DNA of 64,000 nucleotides from JAOAPY01 sp041492185 (GTDB lineage: Bacteria > Acidobacteriota > Blastocatellia > Pyrinomonadales > Pyrinomonadaceae), in contig JBGPWL010000003.1 of the NCBI GenBank assembly GCA_041492185.1, positions 1 through 64,000 of the forward strand. The letters run 5' to 3'. The notes beneath the pieces are model-generated. The model worked only from the letters and a program-made list of their open reading frames with translations, was not told where the DNA came from and searched no databases. Below are positions 16,264-26,700 of the stretch, piece after piece. Both the position numbers and the translations under genes were made by a program. Each line of letters begins with the position of its first letter. Position 1 is the first letter of the stretch.

Positions 16264-18879
16264 ATGAAATCAGAATCATCCTGGCTTGTTAAGCTGAAAA
16301 CACTGTGTCTTTTGCTGGTGCTCGCCCTTGGAGCGCCCGGGTCGTTTGCGCGTCCGATATCGTCGCATGCGCAAACGCCTCAGCAGAGGCCGGCGCGCCC
16401 GTTCCCGCCTGCTCAGTACATTCCGAGTCATGATTATGACACCAGAAACATCACGCTCAACCTGCATTTTGACTGGGAACACGAACAAGCGATCGGCTCG
16501 GCGGTTATTACTCTTGCCCCACTGGTTAGCGGTTTGCACAGCGTAGAGTTTGATGCCGCGAACATGACGTTTACAGCGGTCAATTTGGGATCGCGTACGA
16601 CGCTCACTTACGAAACGGACGCTGAGAAGGAAAAGCTTCGCATCAAATTGGATCGCGCCTATCAAACGGGGGAAGTGATCACTCTGACAATTGATTACCA
16701 CACCAATGGTCCACAGCGCAGGCGATTGGGTCTTGCCGGTGGCGGATTGAAGTTTATCAAGCCGACGACTGCGGATCCGACCCGGCCACGACAGATCTGG
16801 TCGCAGGGAGAGAGCGAGTACAATCATTACTGGTTTCCCTGTTTCGACCATCCTAACGATTTCTTTACTTCAGAGTTGTACGCCACGGTTGAAAATCCGC
16901 TTTCGGTGATCTCAAACGGCAAGCTGGTTGAAACTAAAAATAACAAGGATGGCACGCGGACTTTTCATTGGAAGATCGACCAGCCACACGCCAGTTACCT
17001 TTCGTCGATCATCGTCGGGGAGTTTACGCCAATAGTTCAGGACTACGCCGGCATTCCGGTTGTTACCAACGTTTATCCAAAGGAAGTCGCCGAAGGACGA
17101 GTGACCGCCGCGCGTTTGGCTGAAATGGTGAAGTTCTTTTCGGAGAAGACCGGCTTGAAGTATCCGTATGCGAAGTACGCGCAGACCACGGTGCGCGATT
17201 TTGGCGGCGGCATGGAGAACATCAGTGCCACCACGCAAACCGACAACATGATTCACGATGCGCGAACGGAGCTGGATCAAACGGCCGACGGGCTCCAGTC
17301 GCACGAACTCGCGCATCAGTGGTTCGGCGACTACCTTACCTGCCGTTCGTGGTCCGACATTTGGCTCAATGAGAGTTTTGCAACTTATTTTCAGGCAATG
17401 TGGGACGAGCACCACCTGGGCCACGACGATTTCCTGTACCTCGATGTGAAAGGGAATCAGGACCAGTACTACAACGCGTGGCGGGCGGGCCAGCGACGAC
17501 CGATTGTCACGAAGAACTACGATAATCCAGATGCCGTCTTTGATGCGTATGCGTATCCACGCGGCGGCGCCGTGTTGCACATGTTGCGCACGTTCCTCGG
17601 CGAGGATAATTGGTGGCGAGCAATTCATCATTACCTGACTAAGTACGCGAACCAGCCTGTCGATACCGAGCAGTTTCGCATAGCGATTGAGGAAGCTACC
17701 GGACAGTCGATGGATTGGTTTTTCGACGAGTGGCTTTACCGGATGGGCCATCCAGTCTTTCAAATCACAAAGGGCTACGACGCGGCGACAAAGAAGCTGA
17801 CACTGACAGTCAAGCAGGTGCAAAAGATCGATCCCGAGTCGCAGTATCCCCAGGTGAAATTTTTTCAAACGCCGGTGGATATCGAGATCGTCACAGCCAG
17901 CGGCGCGCGCATTGAGCGGGTGCAAATCGAACCAAAGGAAGAGCAGAGTCTTACCTTCACGGTCGATTCCGAGCCGGCGCTCGTAGGCTTTGATTATCAG
18001 AACACCCTCATTAAGGAAGTCCAATTCAACAAGACTACCGATGAGTTAGCTTATCAACTGGCCCACGACCAGGATGTGATGGGTCGGATGTGGGCATTCA
18101 ATGAGCTCGCGACCCGCGCGCAGGCCGAAACAACGCCGGCTCAGGAGCGCGACATGATTATGGAGCGGATTGCTGAGACGCTAACCACCGACAAGTTTTG
18201 GGGCATGCGTCTGGAATCAGCAACCGCGTTGGCGCGAGGCGGCGAAGCAGCGCGTCCTGCTTTGATCGTGGCAACTAAGGATCAGAATGCCCGCGTGCGG
18301 GCCAGGGCGATTACGTCGCTCGCGGCCTCTAAGGATCCCAAACTTGCAAGCGTCTACAAAGAATTCCTAAATGATCAAAGCTACGGAGTGATTCGCTCAG
18401 CCGCGCTCGCCCTGGGCCAAACAAAGAACGCGGACGCCTACGAGGCTCTGATGAAACTGCTTGACGTTCCATCGTGGCGCGACACGATTAGAGCTTCCGC
18501 GCTTGGCGGATTGGCGGCGTTGGGCGACAGGCGTGGTGTCGATCTGGCGCTTAAGTACTCTGGCGAAGGCAATGGGCCGCAGGTAAGAGCAGCAGCGCTA
18601 CGGCTTTTGGGGGCTGCCGGCAAGGACGATTCACGCGTGTTTCCTTTGCTCTCGGAGGCTCTCGGTTCTGCCTTTGAGAGAAGTGACTTTGTGCTCTTGG
18701 GTGCTTCAGCGGAAGCGTTGGTGGCCTTAGCCGATCCTCGAGGCATCGCAGTTTTCGATGAGATTTTGAAGAAAGCGGGCGACATTCCGCCGCTCAAAGC
18801 CGCGCTTGGACAGTATCAGGAGCGCTTGCGCCGCAGCGCTCAGGGCCCACCGACGCCTCCGGCTCCAGCCCGGCCATGA
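16264..18879 (+). CDS. Secreted M1 family metallo-aminopeptidase with C-terminal HEAT repeats
   Basis: Zinc aminopeptidase with a signal peptide (LCLLLVLALGAPGSFA). The exopeptidase motif GGMEN is present. The zinc site HELAH is at residues 347-351, with the third ligand Glu370 in WLNESFATY, which is the HEXXH-x18-E pattern of the M1 family. After the catalytic core, residues from about 620 form HEAT-like repeats (ARVRARAITSLAAS, GVIRSAALALGQ and others), a common extension in Acidobacteria. ATG 16264 is preceded by GGAGAA; an in-frame ATG at 16252 lacks such a site. It probably trims peptides outside the cytoplasm. Confidence 0.93.
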   Translation: MKSESSWLVKLKTLCLLLVLALGAPGSFARPISSHAQTPQQRPARPFPPAQYIPSHDYDTRNITLNLHFDWEHEQAIGSAVITLAPLVSGLHSVEFDAANMTFTAVNLGSRTTLTYETDAEKEKLRIKLDRAYQTGEVITLTIDYHTNGPQRRRLGLAGGGLKFIKPTTADPTRPRQIWSQGESEYNHYWFPCFDHPNDFFTSELYATVENPLSVISNGKLVETKNNKDGTRTFHWKIDQPHASYLSSIIVGEFTPIVQDYAGIPVVTNVYPKEVAEGRVTAARLAEMVKFFSEKTGLKYPYAKYAQTTVRDFGGGMENISATTQTDNMIHDARTELDQTADGLQSHELAHQWFGDYLTCRSWSDIWLNESFATYFQAMWDEHHLGHDDFLYLDVKGNQDQYYNAWRAGQRRPIVTKNYDNPDAVFDAYAYPRGGAVLHMLRTFLGEDNWWRAIHHYLTKYANQPVDTEQFRIAIEEATGQSMDWFFDEWLYRMGHPVFQITKGYDAATKKLTLTVKQVQKIDPESQYPQVKFFQTPVDIEIVTASGARIERVQIEPKEEQSLTFTVDSEPALVGFDYQNTLIKEVQFNKTTDELAYQLAHDQDVMGRMWAFNELATRAQAETTPAQERDMIMERIAETLTTDKFWGMRLESATALARGGEAARPALIVATKDQNARVRARAITSLAASKDPKLASVYKEFLNDQSYGVIRSAALALGQTKNADAYEALMKLLDVPSWRDTIRASALGGLAALGDRRGVDLALKYSGEGNGPQVRAAALRLLGAAGKDDSRVFPLLSEALGSAFERSDFVLLGASAEALVALADPRGIAVFDEILKKAGDIPPLKAALGQYQERLRRSAQGPPTPPAPARP

Positions 18880-19018
18880 TGGTGCAGCGGTGGCGATGGA
18901 AGAGATATAAACCTTTGGCTCTGAAAGAGAAACACCGTACCAGATGGTCCACTTTTTACCGCGGCATGTGCGAACGGGACCTTAAAGGAACCTTTTTTTC
19001 GCTGTGAAAACTTAGGGC

Positions 19019-19047
19019 TTGAGTTTAGAACTCTTGTCCTGTAATAT
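19019..19047 (+). promoter_or_regulatory. Predicted sigma70-type promoter of the response regulator gene
   Basis: TTGAGT at 19019-19024 and TAATAT at 19042-19047 are separated by 17 nt, about 80 bp before the response regulator ATG. The rest of the 18880-19125 gap shows nothing else I can name. Confidence 0.55.
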
Positions 19048-19125
19048 TCTAGAGCCCGAGCGCGCCACCCCCAAAGGCGCGTACCCGCTGAGCCTCCTGC
19101 TTGTCAGTCTTGGATTAGACCACTG

Positions 19126-19899
19126 ATGCCAACAGCTGCTGACAGACAGATAAAAGCCAATCAGGAAAGTCATTCAGTACTCGATTCGGGCGAGCAGAGA
19201 ATCTCGCTGCTTGTGGTCGAGGACGACGAAAACATTTCGACTGCGATCAGCGAATACTTTTCTCGCGCAGGTTACAACGTGAAAACTGTCGGCGATGGTT
19301 TAGCAGGTGTGAAGGCGGCTTTGGACGATCGTCCGGATGCCGTCGTGCTCGACCTGATGCTTCCCAAAATGGACGGCCTGGCCGTTTGTAAGGAACTCAG
19401 AGAAAAAGTCAACTACCTTCCCATTTTGATGCTTACAGCAAAAGACGACGTGGTTGACAAAGTGCTCGGACTTGAAATGGGCGCAGACGACTATATCACC
19501 AAGCCGTTCAGCCTCCGTGAACTCGAGGCGCGAATCAAATCGGTCCTGCGACGTACGCGGGTGGTTGCTGGGTTGGATGGGGCGCCGAATGAAGCTCCGC
19601 TCATTCGGGGAAAGTTGCGCATCGACGGCCCACGACGCGAAGTGACGATCGGCGATCGTCAGGTGGAGTTAACGCCCAAGGAGTTTGACCTGCTGAGTCT
19701 CTTTGCTTCGAATCCGGGCCGAGTGTTTCCACGCAAGTACCTGCTGGAAAAAATCTGGGACTATTCTTATGAAGGCTACGACCGCACGATTGATTCACAC
19801 ATTAATCGTCTGCGGGCGAAGATCGAAGATAACCCGGAAAATCCTCAGATGGTTCTCACTGTCTGGGGCATTGGCTACAAATTCAGCGACGAGCACTAA
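19126..19899 (+). CDS. OmpR/PhoB-family response regulator (orphan)
   Basis: Two-component response regulator of 257 residues. After a polar N-terminal extension of about 25 residues the receiver domain has the acidic pocket VEDDE (31-35), phospho-acceptor Asp76 (VVLDLMLP), Thr104 and Lys126 (TKPF). A winged-helix DNA-binding domain follows (ELTPKEFDLLSLFASNPGRVFPR is the helix preceding the recognition helix; the wing is GIGYKF). No histidine kinase gene is adjacent. It stands 127 bp before the AMIN/HEAT/coiled-coil locus on the same strand, so it may regulate that locus; this is inference from position only. Confidence 0.93.
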   Translation: MPTAADRQIKANQESHSVLDSGEQRISLLVVEDDENISTAISEYFSRAGYNVKTVGDGLAGVKAALDDRPDAVVLDLMLPKMDGLAVCKELREKVNYLPILMLTAKDDVVDKVLGLEMGADDYITKPFSLRELEARIKSVLRRTRVVAGLDGAPNEAPLIRGKLRIDGPRREVTIGDRQVELTPKEFDLLSLFASNPGRVFPRKYLLEKIWDYSYEGYDRTIDSHINRLRAKIEDNPENPQMVLTVWGIGYKFSDEH

Positions 19900-20026
19900 T
19901 CGCTTCGTCGTCTCTTCATCAAGCTGCCAACTCCGGCGGCTCATCAATTGACAAACTAGTAGTTCCATTCCCGTAGTGGCGAGCACAAGCCTTTTGACCC
20001 TGTGATGCTCCGGCCCGCGTTAACTC

Positions 20027-22330
20027 ATGCGACACAAGTTACAAAACAATTCTGGTTTCAGGCGCAAGGCCCGTTTGTGCAAAAACATATCCCAAGTAAT
20101 TTTGTGGATAAGCTTGCTTACAGGCTTTGCGCCTGAGGTTTCGCACGCGCAGCCCGCGGACGCACGAATAACTGTTGCGAACGTTTCGACGCACGCAGCT
20201 GCAAACGGGACCGGTGTTTCGATCACGGCGGACGGACCTCTCAACCGCGCGCAAACATGGCAGGATTCCGAAGGGTACCATGTCGTCGTGCCCGCGGCGA
20301 CAACGCAAGGCAACCTCAAAACCGGACGTGGCGTGAAAGTCCGACGGCTCGGTAGCTCGATCGAAATTCTTGTTCAGACAAAACCCGGCGCCAACGTGTC
20401 TCTTCAGTTGCTCTCCAATCGTCTCAATCTGACAATTGAAGGGAAGCTCGAGCCACACGACGCTCCCAATTATGTTGACGACAACAGCAAGTCGGCCGAA
20501 GAGTCAGCGCTGAGCCGTGGGGAATCCCAGCGTGTCCAACAAGCGCGTCAATCGGCTCCAGGCGGCACTGGCGACACGACCTCCGCTGTAAGCGAAGCGG
20601 CGCCGCAGAATTCTGCAACTCCGGCGGTGCAACCTAACAGCTTGTCAGTGCCTGATCCGGAAACGAACGATAGCTGGTTCTCCGCCGTCTTCTCTGATAG
20701 CTGGATCCTGATAATAATTGGAGCCGGATTAGTGTTGTTGTTTGCTGCCCGCAGAATGCGCGCCAGGCGGGCTGCTTCCGAGGGCTGGATCGACGTAAAT
20801 GACGAAGCGTTTGGCAAAGTGGTGGCGCCGGAAAAACTTGCTAATCAGAGAGTCGGCCGCCGACCTGGACCTGAACGTAACGAAGCACTCGCGAAGCAAA
20901 ACGCCTCTGGCGCATCCGAGGTCGTCTCGCAGAGAAAAACTGCAGTCAGCGGTACTGTCGCGGTGCCTGTAGAGCTTTACGGAGCCTACAGAGTCGACCA
21001 GGAAGTAGGAAAACTGGTTTTGGGCCAGCCGCATAGAATGGATGTGCTGGCTTCCCGCGCACCTGATGATCGACGAGCGATCGAAGCGTCGTTGCTTAAG
21101 GTCTTGACGATGTCGGATTCTGACGACGACGAACGGCGCCGAGCACGAGAAGCTTTGGAAGAGTACGGATTCGTTGCGCAGCAAAGCGCCATGGCCCTGT
21201 TGGCGTCGGATCCTTACGACCGCACTTCAGCGGCGAAGATGCTCGGGGACATTCAGTCGCCGGCCTCGCTGCCATTCCTGCTCGAAGCGCTTTACGATCA
21301 CGAATCAATTGTGCGCAATCAAGCCGTTTTAAGTATCGGCGAACTCAAGCTGCCATCGGCCATCGGCGCACTGCTGGATATAGCGCGCAAGCATTCAGAT
21401 GTTCCCGGCGCGCTCTTGAGCCGGGCCTTGAGTGCCTGCTCAGTTGAGGGACTGGATTTCTTCGACAGCCCGATGCCCGAGCCCGGACTACTGTCCGCTG
21501 GTTACACCGAGCCGCTGGCTCACGAGTTTAGTCAACTCGAGCCGGCCTCGGCCGTGCAAGATCTTCCCGAGTCGGCGGACGATGAAAGGTTGACGGAAGC
21601 TCTGTCCAAACTTGAGAGTGCTGATGCCAACGAACGTTCTGAAGCGATTAGGACCGCAGCACAGTTTGCGGTTAAGAGTTCAGTGACAGCGTTAGGCAAA
21701 GTTGCCCGCGCGGATCAGCAGGCCGCCATTCGATCGCTGGCAATAACAAGCCTGGCTGCGATCAATCACGAGTCAGTTTTTCCGGCCGTATTGATCGGAA
21801 TGGCGGACGAGTCGCGTGAAGTGAGGGCTGCGGCCGCGCGTTCGTTGTCGCGATTGAGTTTTGACCGGGCCGACGCTTACGTCCGCGTAATGGAAACGCA
21901 CGACCCCGATAGTCTGCGCGATGTTGCCCAGGCGTGCATTAAAGCCGGGATTGTTTCGCAGGGAATAGATCGTCTCGCGAGCAGCGATCGGCGTCAGGTC
22001 TATGAAGCGTTCTCGATTGTTTCGCTGCTGGCGAAGGCGAATATGATCGAGCCCATCCTGGATGCCATTGCAAATCATCCTAACCTTGATTTGCGCCTTA
22101 CTGCACTACGTCTCCTGGAAACGACCGGCGAGCCCGCTGTGTTAGAGCAGCTTCGCCAACTCGCATCGCGCGAGGGAATGCCTGAAGCGATAAAGAGTGC
22201 GCTGCTCCAAATCACCTCAAAGTCGGACGAGACTCCGAGTGAAGAGAGTCACGGCCCAACCGAAGTCGAGGGCCAGCCGGCCGAATCTGAAATTGAAAGC
22301 TCTGGACTGCCAGCGTCCGGGGTTGCATAA
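20027..22330 (+). CDS. Membrane-anchored AMIN-like / HEAT-repeat protein
   Basis: A 767-residue protein with clear topology. A signal sequence (VILWISLLTGFAPEVSHA) precedes an AMIN-like beta domain (about residues 45-145; TVANVS, DGPLNRAQTW). A Pro/Ser/Ala linker follows, then one membrane helix (about 225-242, WILIIIGAGLVLLF) with an RRMRARR stop-transfer, so the rest is cytoplasmic. That part has two HEAT blocks (about 355-480 and 520-735). The last block (YEAFSIVSLLAKAN, then LDLRLTALRLLETTGEPAV) is a paralogue of the C-terminus of the coiled-coil protein two genes downstream. AMIN domains bind peptidoglycan or secretins in known proteins; the function here is unknown. Confidence 0.8.
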   Translation: MRHKLQNNSGFRRKARLCKNISQVILWISLLTGFAPEVSHAQPADARITVANVSTHAAANGTGVSITADGPLNRAQTWQDSEGYHVVVPAATTQGNLKTGRGVKVRRLGSSIEILVQTKPGANVSLQLLSNRLNLTIEGKLEPHDAPNYVDDNSKSAEESALSRGESQRVQQARQSAPGGTGDTTSAVSEAAPQNSATPAVQPNSLSVPDPETNDSWFSAVFSDSWILIIIGAGLVLLFAARRMRARRAASEGWIDVNDEAFGKVVAPEKLANQRVGRRPGPERNEALAKQNASGASEVVSQRKTAVSGTVAVPVELYGAYRVDQEVGKLVLGQPHRMDVLASRAPDDRRAIEASLLKVLTMSDSDDDERRRAREALEEYGFVAQQSAMALLASDPYDRTSAAKMLGDIQSPASLPFLLEALYDHESIVRNQAVLSIGELKLPSAIGALLDIARKHSDVPGALLSRALSACSVEGLDFFDSPMPEPGLLSAGYTEPLAHEFSQLEPASAVQDLPESADDERLTEALSKLESADANERSEAIRTAAQFAVKSSVTALGKVARADQQAAIRSLAITSLAAINHESVFPAVLIGMADESREVRAAAARSLSRLSFDRADAYVRVMETHDPDSLRDVAQACIKAGIVSQGIDRLASSDRRQVYEAFSIVSLLAKANMIEPILDAIANHPNLDLRLTALRLLETTGEPAVLEQLRQLASREGMPEAIKSALLQITSKSDETPSEESHGPTEVEGQPAESEIESSGLPASGVA

Positions 22331-22364
22331 TGAACCTGGCGTTTCTTCCCCTTGTTTTGCCCCA

Positions 22365-23753
22365 ATGAAGCTCAAATTTATCAAACGTATGGAAGTGCGA
22401 AGTGATTGGCGCCAACGCGTCGTCGTGATCGTGTTTGCGCTGGTGGTTTCTTTTGGTTTGATACCTGCCGCGGCGCAGCAGCAATCACCAAAACGTATCA
22501 CGTCGGTTTGGACCACGACTACCGCCGGGGGCTCGTACGTGACCGTTGATTCTGATTCTCCGCTCAACGATTACGAAGCCTACAAACGAGGGGATCGGTT
22601 TTACGTAAAGATTCCGCTGGCGGATCTGCCTTCAGCGCGAGGCAGCCTGCTCGGCCGTGGTTTTGATGATGTTCAGATTCAACGGTATGGCGACGGCATC
22701 ATCCTTTCATTTCGGTTGCTACCAGGGACGACCGCGCACGTTGATCAGAAACTGAATCGTTTGGACGTGATCTTTTCTACGCCCGGCAGATTCCAAAATG
22801 CCGGCGCGACGTTAGTTGGTCGCGACGACATTGGCAGCCGCACCAGGGCCAGAAGGACTGAAGATTCCGCCGGACCAAGGCCACCGTCTTCGACGAAGAC
22901 GCAAACTCCGAATTCCAGATCCACCATTCGTCATTCAGCGCGCGAGAATGGATCGGGCCACGTCGCAACAAGCCGGACTGGTAGCAGATCGTCGCACAAA
23001 GCGCGGCCAAAATCTCTGCCCAGCATTGACAGGACCTTGACGCGGTCGCGCCACGGAGTCGCAGCAAAGGGTGCGCCGGCCAAAAACCGCGCGAACGCCG
23101 CGGCGCCGTCCCGCCCATCATCAACCTCTAACCGCTCCGGCTCGACTGGCGCCGCGTCTTCCGCCTCGACGCCACAACCAAATGCGTCACCACAAGCCGG
23201 AACGAACGCCACCGCTTCGTCGTCGGCAAGTCCCGTGGCGAGTCCGTCACCGCGCACCGAGTCTGCTGCTGCGGCTCCTTCCGCAACGCCATACAGCACG
23301 CCGGCGTCGTCCGTTTCGCCGGCGGCTCTATCGTCGTCTTCGGCAGCGAGCGAGTCGCCTGCTAACGTTTCGTCGAGCCGCGACGAGGCCAAAAGTTGGT
23401 CAAGCCGAATGAACTATCTGAAATGGTGGGTCAAACTTAACTGGTTGCCTTTGCTTATTGGCGGACTGGTTTTCGTGGGCCTGCTGGTTTTGCTGCTGTT
23501 CCGTCGGCGAGCAAAACGCGGAAGGGACATCGAGTCGCAGGCCGCGAAGGAGCCGGTCGCCGCACCCGATGCGCCGAAGACCGGTACTTCCGTCCAAACA
23601 AAGCCGAAAGCGGAATCACGCGCGGCCTCTGCGGGTCTCGCTTCGGCGCCGGCTGTTTCCGCAGTGCGAACAAAGAATGCGGTTAATTCGACACCGGACC
23701 GGAAGGATGAACCTGTTGGCGAGTCTGAAGATCGCGAGGTTTTCGAAATATGA
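22365..23753 (+). CDS. Second AMIN-like membrane protein with Ser/Ala/Pro-rich linker
   Basis: A 462-residue protein from ATG 22365; an earlier in-frame start would overlap the previous gene and add no recognisable domain. A signal sequence (VVVIVFALVVSFGLIPAAAQ) precedes an AMIN-like domain (about 45-150; DSDSPLNDYEAY, FDDVQIQRYGDGIILSF) that parallels the one in the preceding gene. A low-complexity region of about 200 residues rich in S, A, P, T, R and N follows. One membrane helix (about 361-383, LPLLIGGLVFVGLLVLLLF, then RRRAKRG) and a cytoplasmic tail of about 80 residues end the protein. Its stop overlaps the start of the next gene (ATGA), so the two are coupled. Confidence 0.75.
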   Translation: MKLKFIKRMEVRSDWRQRVVVIVFALVVSFGLIPAAAQQQSPKRITSVWTTTTAGGSYVTVDSDSPLNDYEAYKRGDRFYVKIPLADLPSARGSLLGRGFDDVQIQRYGDGIILSFRLLPGTTAHVDQKLNRLDVIFSTPGRFQNAGATLVGRDDIGSRTRARRTEDSAGPRPPSSTKTQTPNSRSTIRHSARENGSGHVATSRTGSRSSHKARPKSLPSIDRTLTRSRHGVAAKGAPAKNRANAAAPSRPSSTSNRSGSTGAASSASTPQPNASPQAGTNATASSSASPVASPSPRTESAAAAPSATPYSTPASSVSPAALSSSSAASESPANVSSSRDEAKSWSSRMNYLKWWVKLNWLPLLIGGLVFVGLLVLLLFRRRAKRGRDIESQAAKEPVAAPDAPKTGTSVQTKPKAESRAASAGLASAPAVSAVRTKNAVNSTPDRKDEPVGESEDREVFEI

Positions 23754-26700
23754 CACTCAATGAATTAATGCAGATCTGTGCGGGGCTTGGCATTAAGTTG
23801 CGGCTGGCGGGCGAAAACGATCGTCTTCAGGTCGATGCGCCCAAAGGAACTCTAACGCCATTTTTGCGCGAGGCACTAACCACGCACAAAGTCGACTTGA
23901 TTGCTACTCTTAAAGCCCAGGAGCAAGCGCAAACTAAAGCTCAACCCCCGGCTCCTCAAACCGCGGATCGAAAATCTTCCCTGGATTTGCCCATTGAACG
24001 CGCGGAGGTCGAGGTCAAGAACCTGTTGGCTGGACGCTCTTATGATGCGACAGTGATCGACGCTTCGGATACAACGATGCGACAGATCATCGCGGCTGAA
24101 CTTCTTGCCGCTTTGTCGGGCAGAAATCAGGAGCACCAGGAGCATGCCCGGCGAGCGTTCCTTGAGCATGGTTACTTCGACGAGACAACGCGAGAGTTGC
24201 GGACCGCGGATTCTCCAGCGGAGCGTGCGGCCGCCGCTCGCAAGTTGGGACAGGTGGGCGATCGATCAGCCTCCGCGCATTTGATCGCCGCTCTTTTTGA
24301 CGGCGCGCCTGAAGTGCGCAGGTCGGCCGTCGAAGCGCTTGGTCAAACAGGCGATCCGGCAGCGATTGCGCCACTGAACGAATTGCTGGTGCGCGAGACG
24401 AGCCGGCAGGTGCCCGAAAGCACGATCCGACACGCTATCCATTCGATCGGAGCGGTTGAGGCTACAAGACCGGTGGTCGTCCAACCGCCCGTTGTGCCTG
24501 TGGCGCCGCCCGAGCCACGTCGCGAAGTCTCTGAAACCGTGAAGCCTGAGCCAGTTGCTGCCGCGAGTCCAACCGCGGCGGATCATGTGAGCCAAAGTTT
24601 GGTCGATGAAGAAGCGCGCCTCCTTTTGGAAGAAGAAGCGCTGCGGAAAGCTGCTGAAGCGCTGGAGCGCCGGCGACTCGAAGCCGAAGCTGCGCGTAAG
24701 CAAGCCGAAGAAGACGCGCGCTCAAAGGCCGAACAGGAATTGCGCGCGAGGGCCGAGGTTGAAGCTCGTCTGCGCGCTGAAGAGGAGGCACGCAAACGCG
24801 CCGAAGAGGAAGCCGCGCTTCGCAAGGCGGAAGCCGAAGCGCAAGTGACGGCCGAGCAGGAGGCGCGCGCGCGCACTGAAGAAGAAGCACGCAATCGCGC
24901 CGAAGAAGAGGCGCGGTTCCGCGTCGAAGCTGAAACGTTGAGACGAGCCGCGGAAGAACTCGCGCGCAAGCGAGCCCTGGCCGAGGCTGCACGCAAAGAG
25001 GCCGAAGAAGCTGCACGCAAGCGTGAAGAAGAAGCGCGCAAACAAGCAGAAGAGGAAGCACGCCTCCGCGCCGAGGAGGAAGCACGCCAGCAGGCAGAAG
25101 CAGAAGCGCTTCGTCGCGCTATTGAAGCCGAGATCCGCAAGCGCGCCGAAGAGGAAGCGTTGCGTCGCGTTATTGAAGAAGAGTCGATTCGCCGTGTTGC
25201 TGAAGAGCGAGTTCGTCAGGAAGCGGAGGAACGTCGCCGCGTCGAAGAGGAGCGTCTGCGCGCAGAAGAGGAAGCATTGCATCGCGCTGCCGAGGAGGTT
25301 GCACGGCATCGTGCAGAAGTCGAAGCCGCGCGCTTAAAGGCTGAGGCAGAGGCTCGTCGTCTGTTGGAAGAACACGAACGGATGCAAGCCGCAGAAAACG
25401 CTCGACGTCTTGCAGAAGAAGAGCGTCTGCACCTGGAGGCTGAAGTTAGCCGGCATGCTGAGGAAGAACGCCAACGTCTTGAAGAGGCTCGCCGTCGCGT
25501 TGAGGAAGAGCGGCTGCGGATCGAAGAAGAAGCAAGGCTTCGCGCTGAAGAAGAAGGGCACCGGCTTGCTGAACTGGAAACCCTGCGCCGAAGGACGGCG
25601 GAAGAAGCCCTGCAACGTGCCGAACAGGAGCAACGGATTCGCAATGAAATAGAAGCTCTTCGCCAGGCTGAAGAAGAACAGCGCAGGCGTATTGAAGCAG
25701 CCGAAGCCCGCCGGCGCGCAGAGGTAGAAGCGCGTCAACAGGCTGAAGCCGAGGCGCGGCGAAAAGCTGAGGAAGAAGCTTCGCGCGAAGCGGAAGAGGA
25801 AGCTCAACGCCAGGCTGAAGCTGAGGCCCGCCGGCAGGCGGAGTTGGAAGCGAAGTTGAAGGCGGAGGAAGAACGGCGCGAGAGGGAAGCCGAAGCGCGT
25901 CGCCAAGTTATAGAAGAAGAGGAAATGCGACTGGCAGAGTCGCGACGCAGAACCCAGGAGGAAGTCCGGAGAGTCGAGGAGGAGGCGCGCCGCGCAGCCG
26001 CCGAAGACGAGCGCGTGCTGGCCGAGTTGGAGACCGTCCGCCGAAGGATCGAGGAGGAGGCGCGAGTCCGGGCTGAAAAAGAAAGGCGCATCAGGGCCGA
26101 AATCGAAGAACTCCGCAGAGCCGAAGAAGAGCAGCGTCGACGATTTGAAGCTGAGGGCCAACTGCGCGCGGAAGCCGAAGCTCGTCTGAGACAAGAGGAA
26201 GAGCGCCACGAGGTTGAGGAACAGGCGCGCCTCAGAGTCGAAGAAGAAACGCGTCGTCTGGTTGAAGCGGAAGCCCGGCTCAAAGCGGAGGCAGACGCTC
26301 GTCGACAAGCAGAGGAGGAAGCCCGACTAGAGGTTGAGGAAGCAGCGCGCCGTCGTGCTGAAGAGGAACGTCAACGAATTGAAGCAGAAGCGCGCCGCCA
26401 GACGGAAGAAGAAGAACATCGCCTTGCTGAACTGGAAGCCATCCGCCGACAGGCTGAGGAAGAAACGCGCCAGCGCGCCGAACGTGAGCAACAGCTCCGC
26501 GCCGAAATAGAAGCACATCGTCAAGCGGAAGCAGAGCACCACCAGCGAATCGAGGCAGTCGAAGCCGAAAGCAGGGCGGAACAGGAAGCATATCGCCAGG
26601 CTGCGGAGGAATCTCGGCTGAAGGCTGAGGAAGAAGCGCGTCGCCTGGCCGAAGAGGAAGCTCGGCTAAGGGCGGAGGAGGAAGCGGGTCGTCGTGCGGA

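Noticed and set aside
20039..21184. Minus-strand ORFs opposite the first AMIN/HEAT gene
   Set aside because: No family motifs and no ribosome sites; the plus-strand frame has coherent domains and topology.
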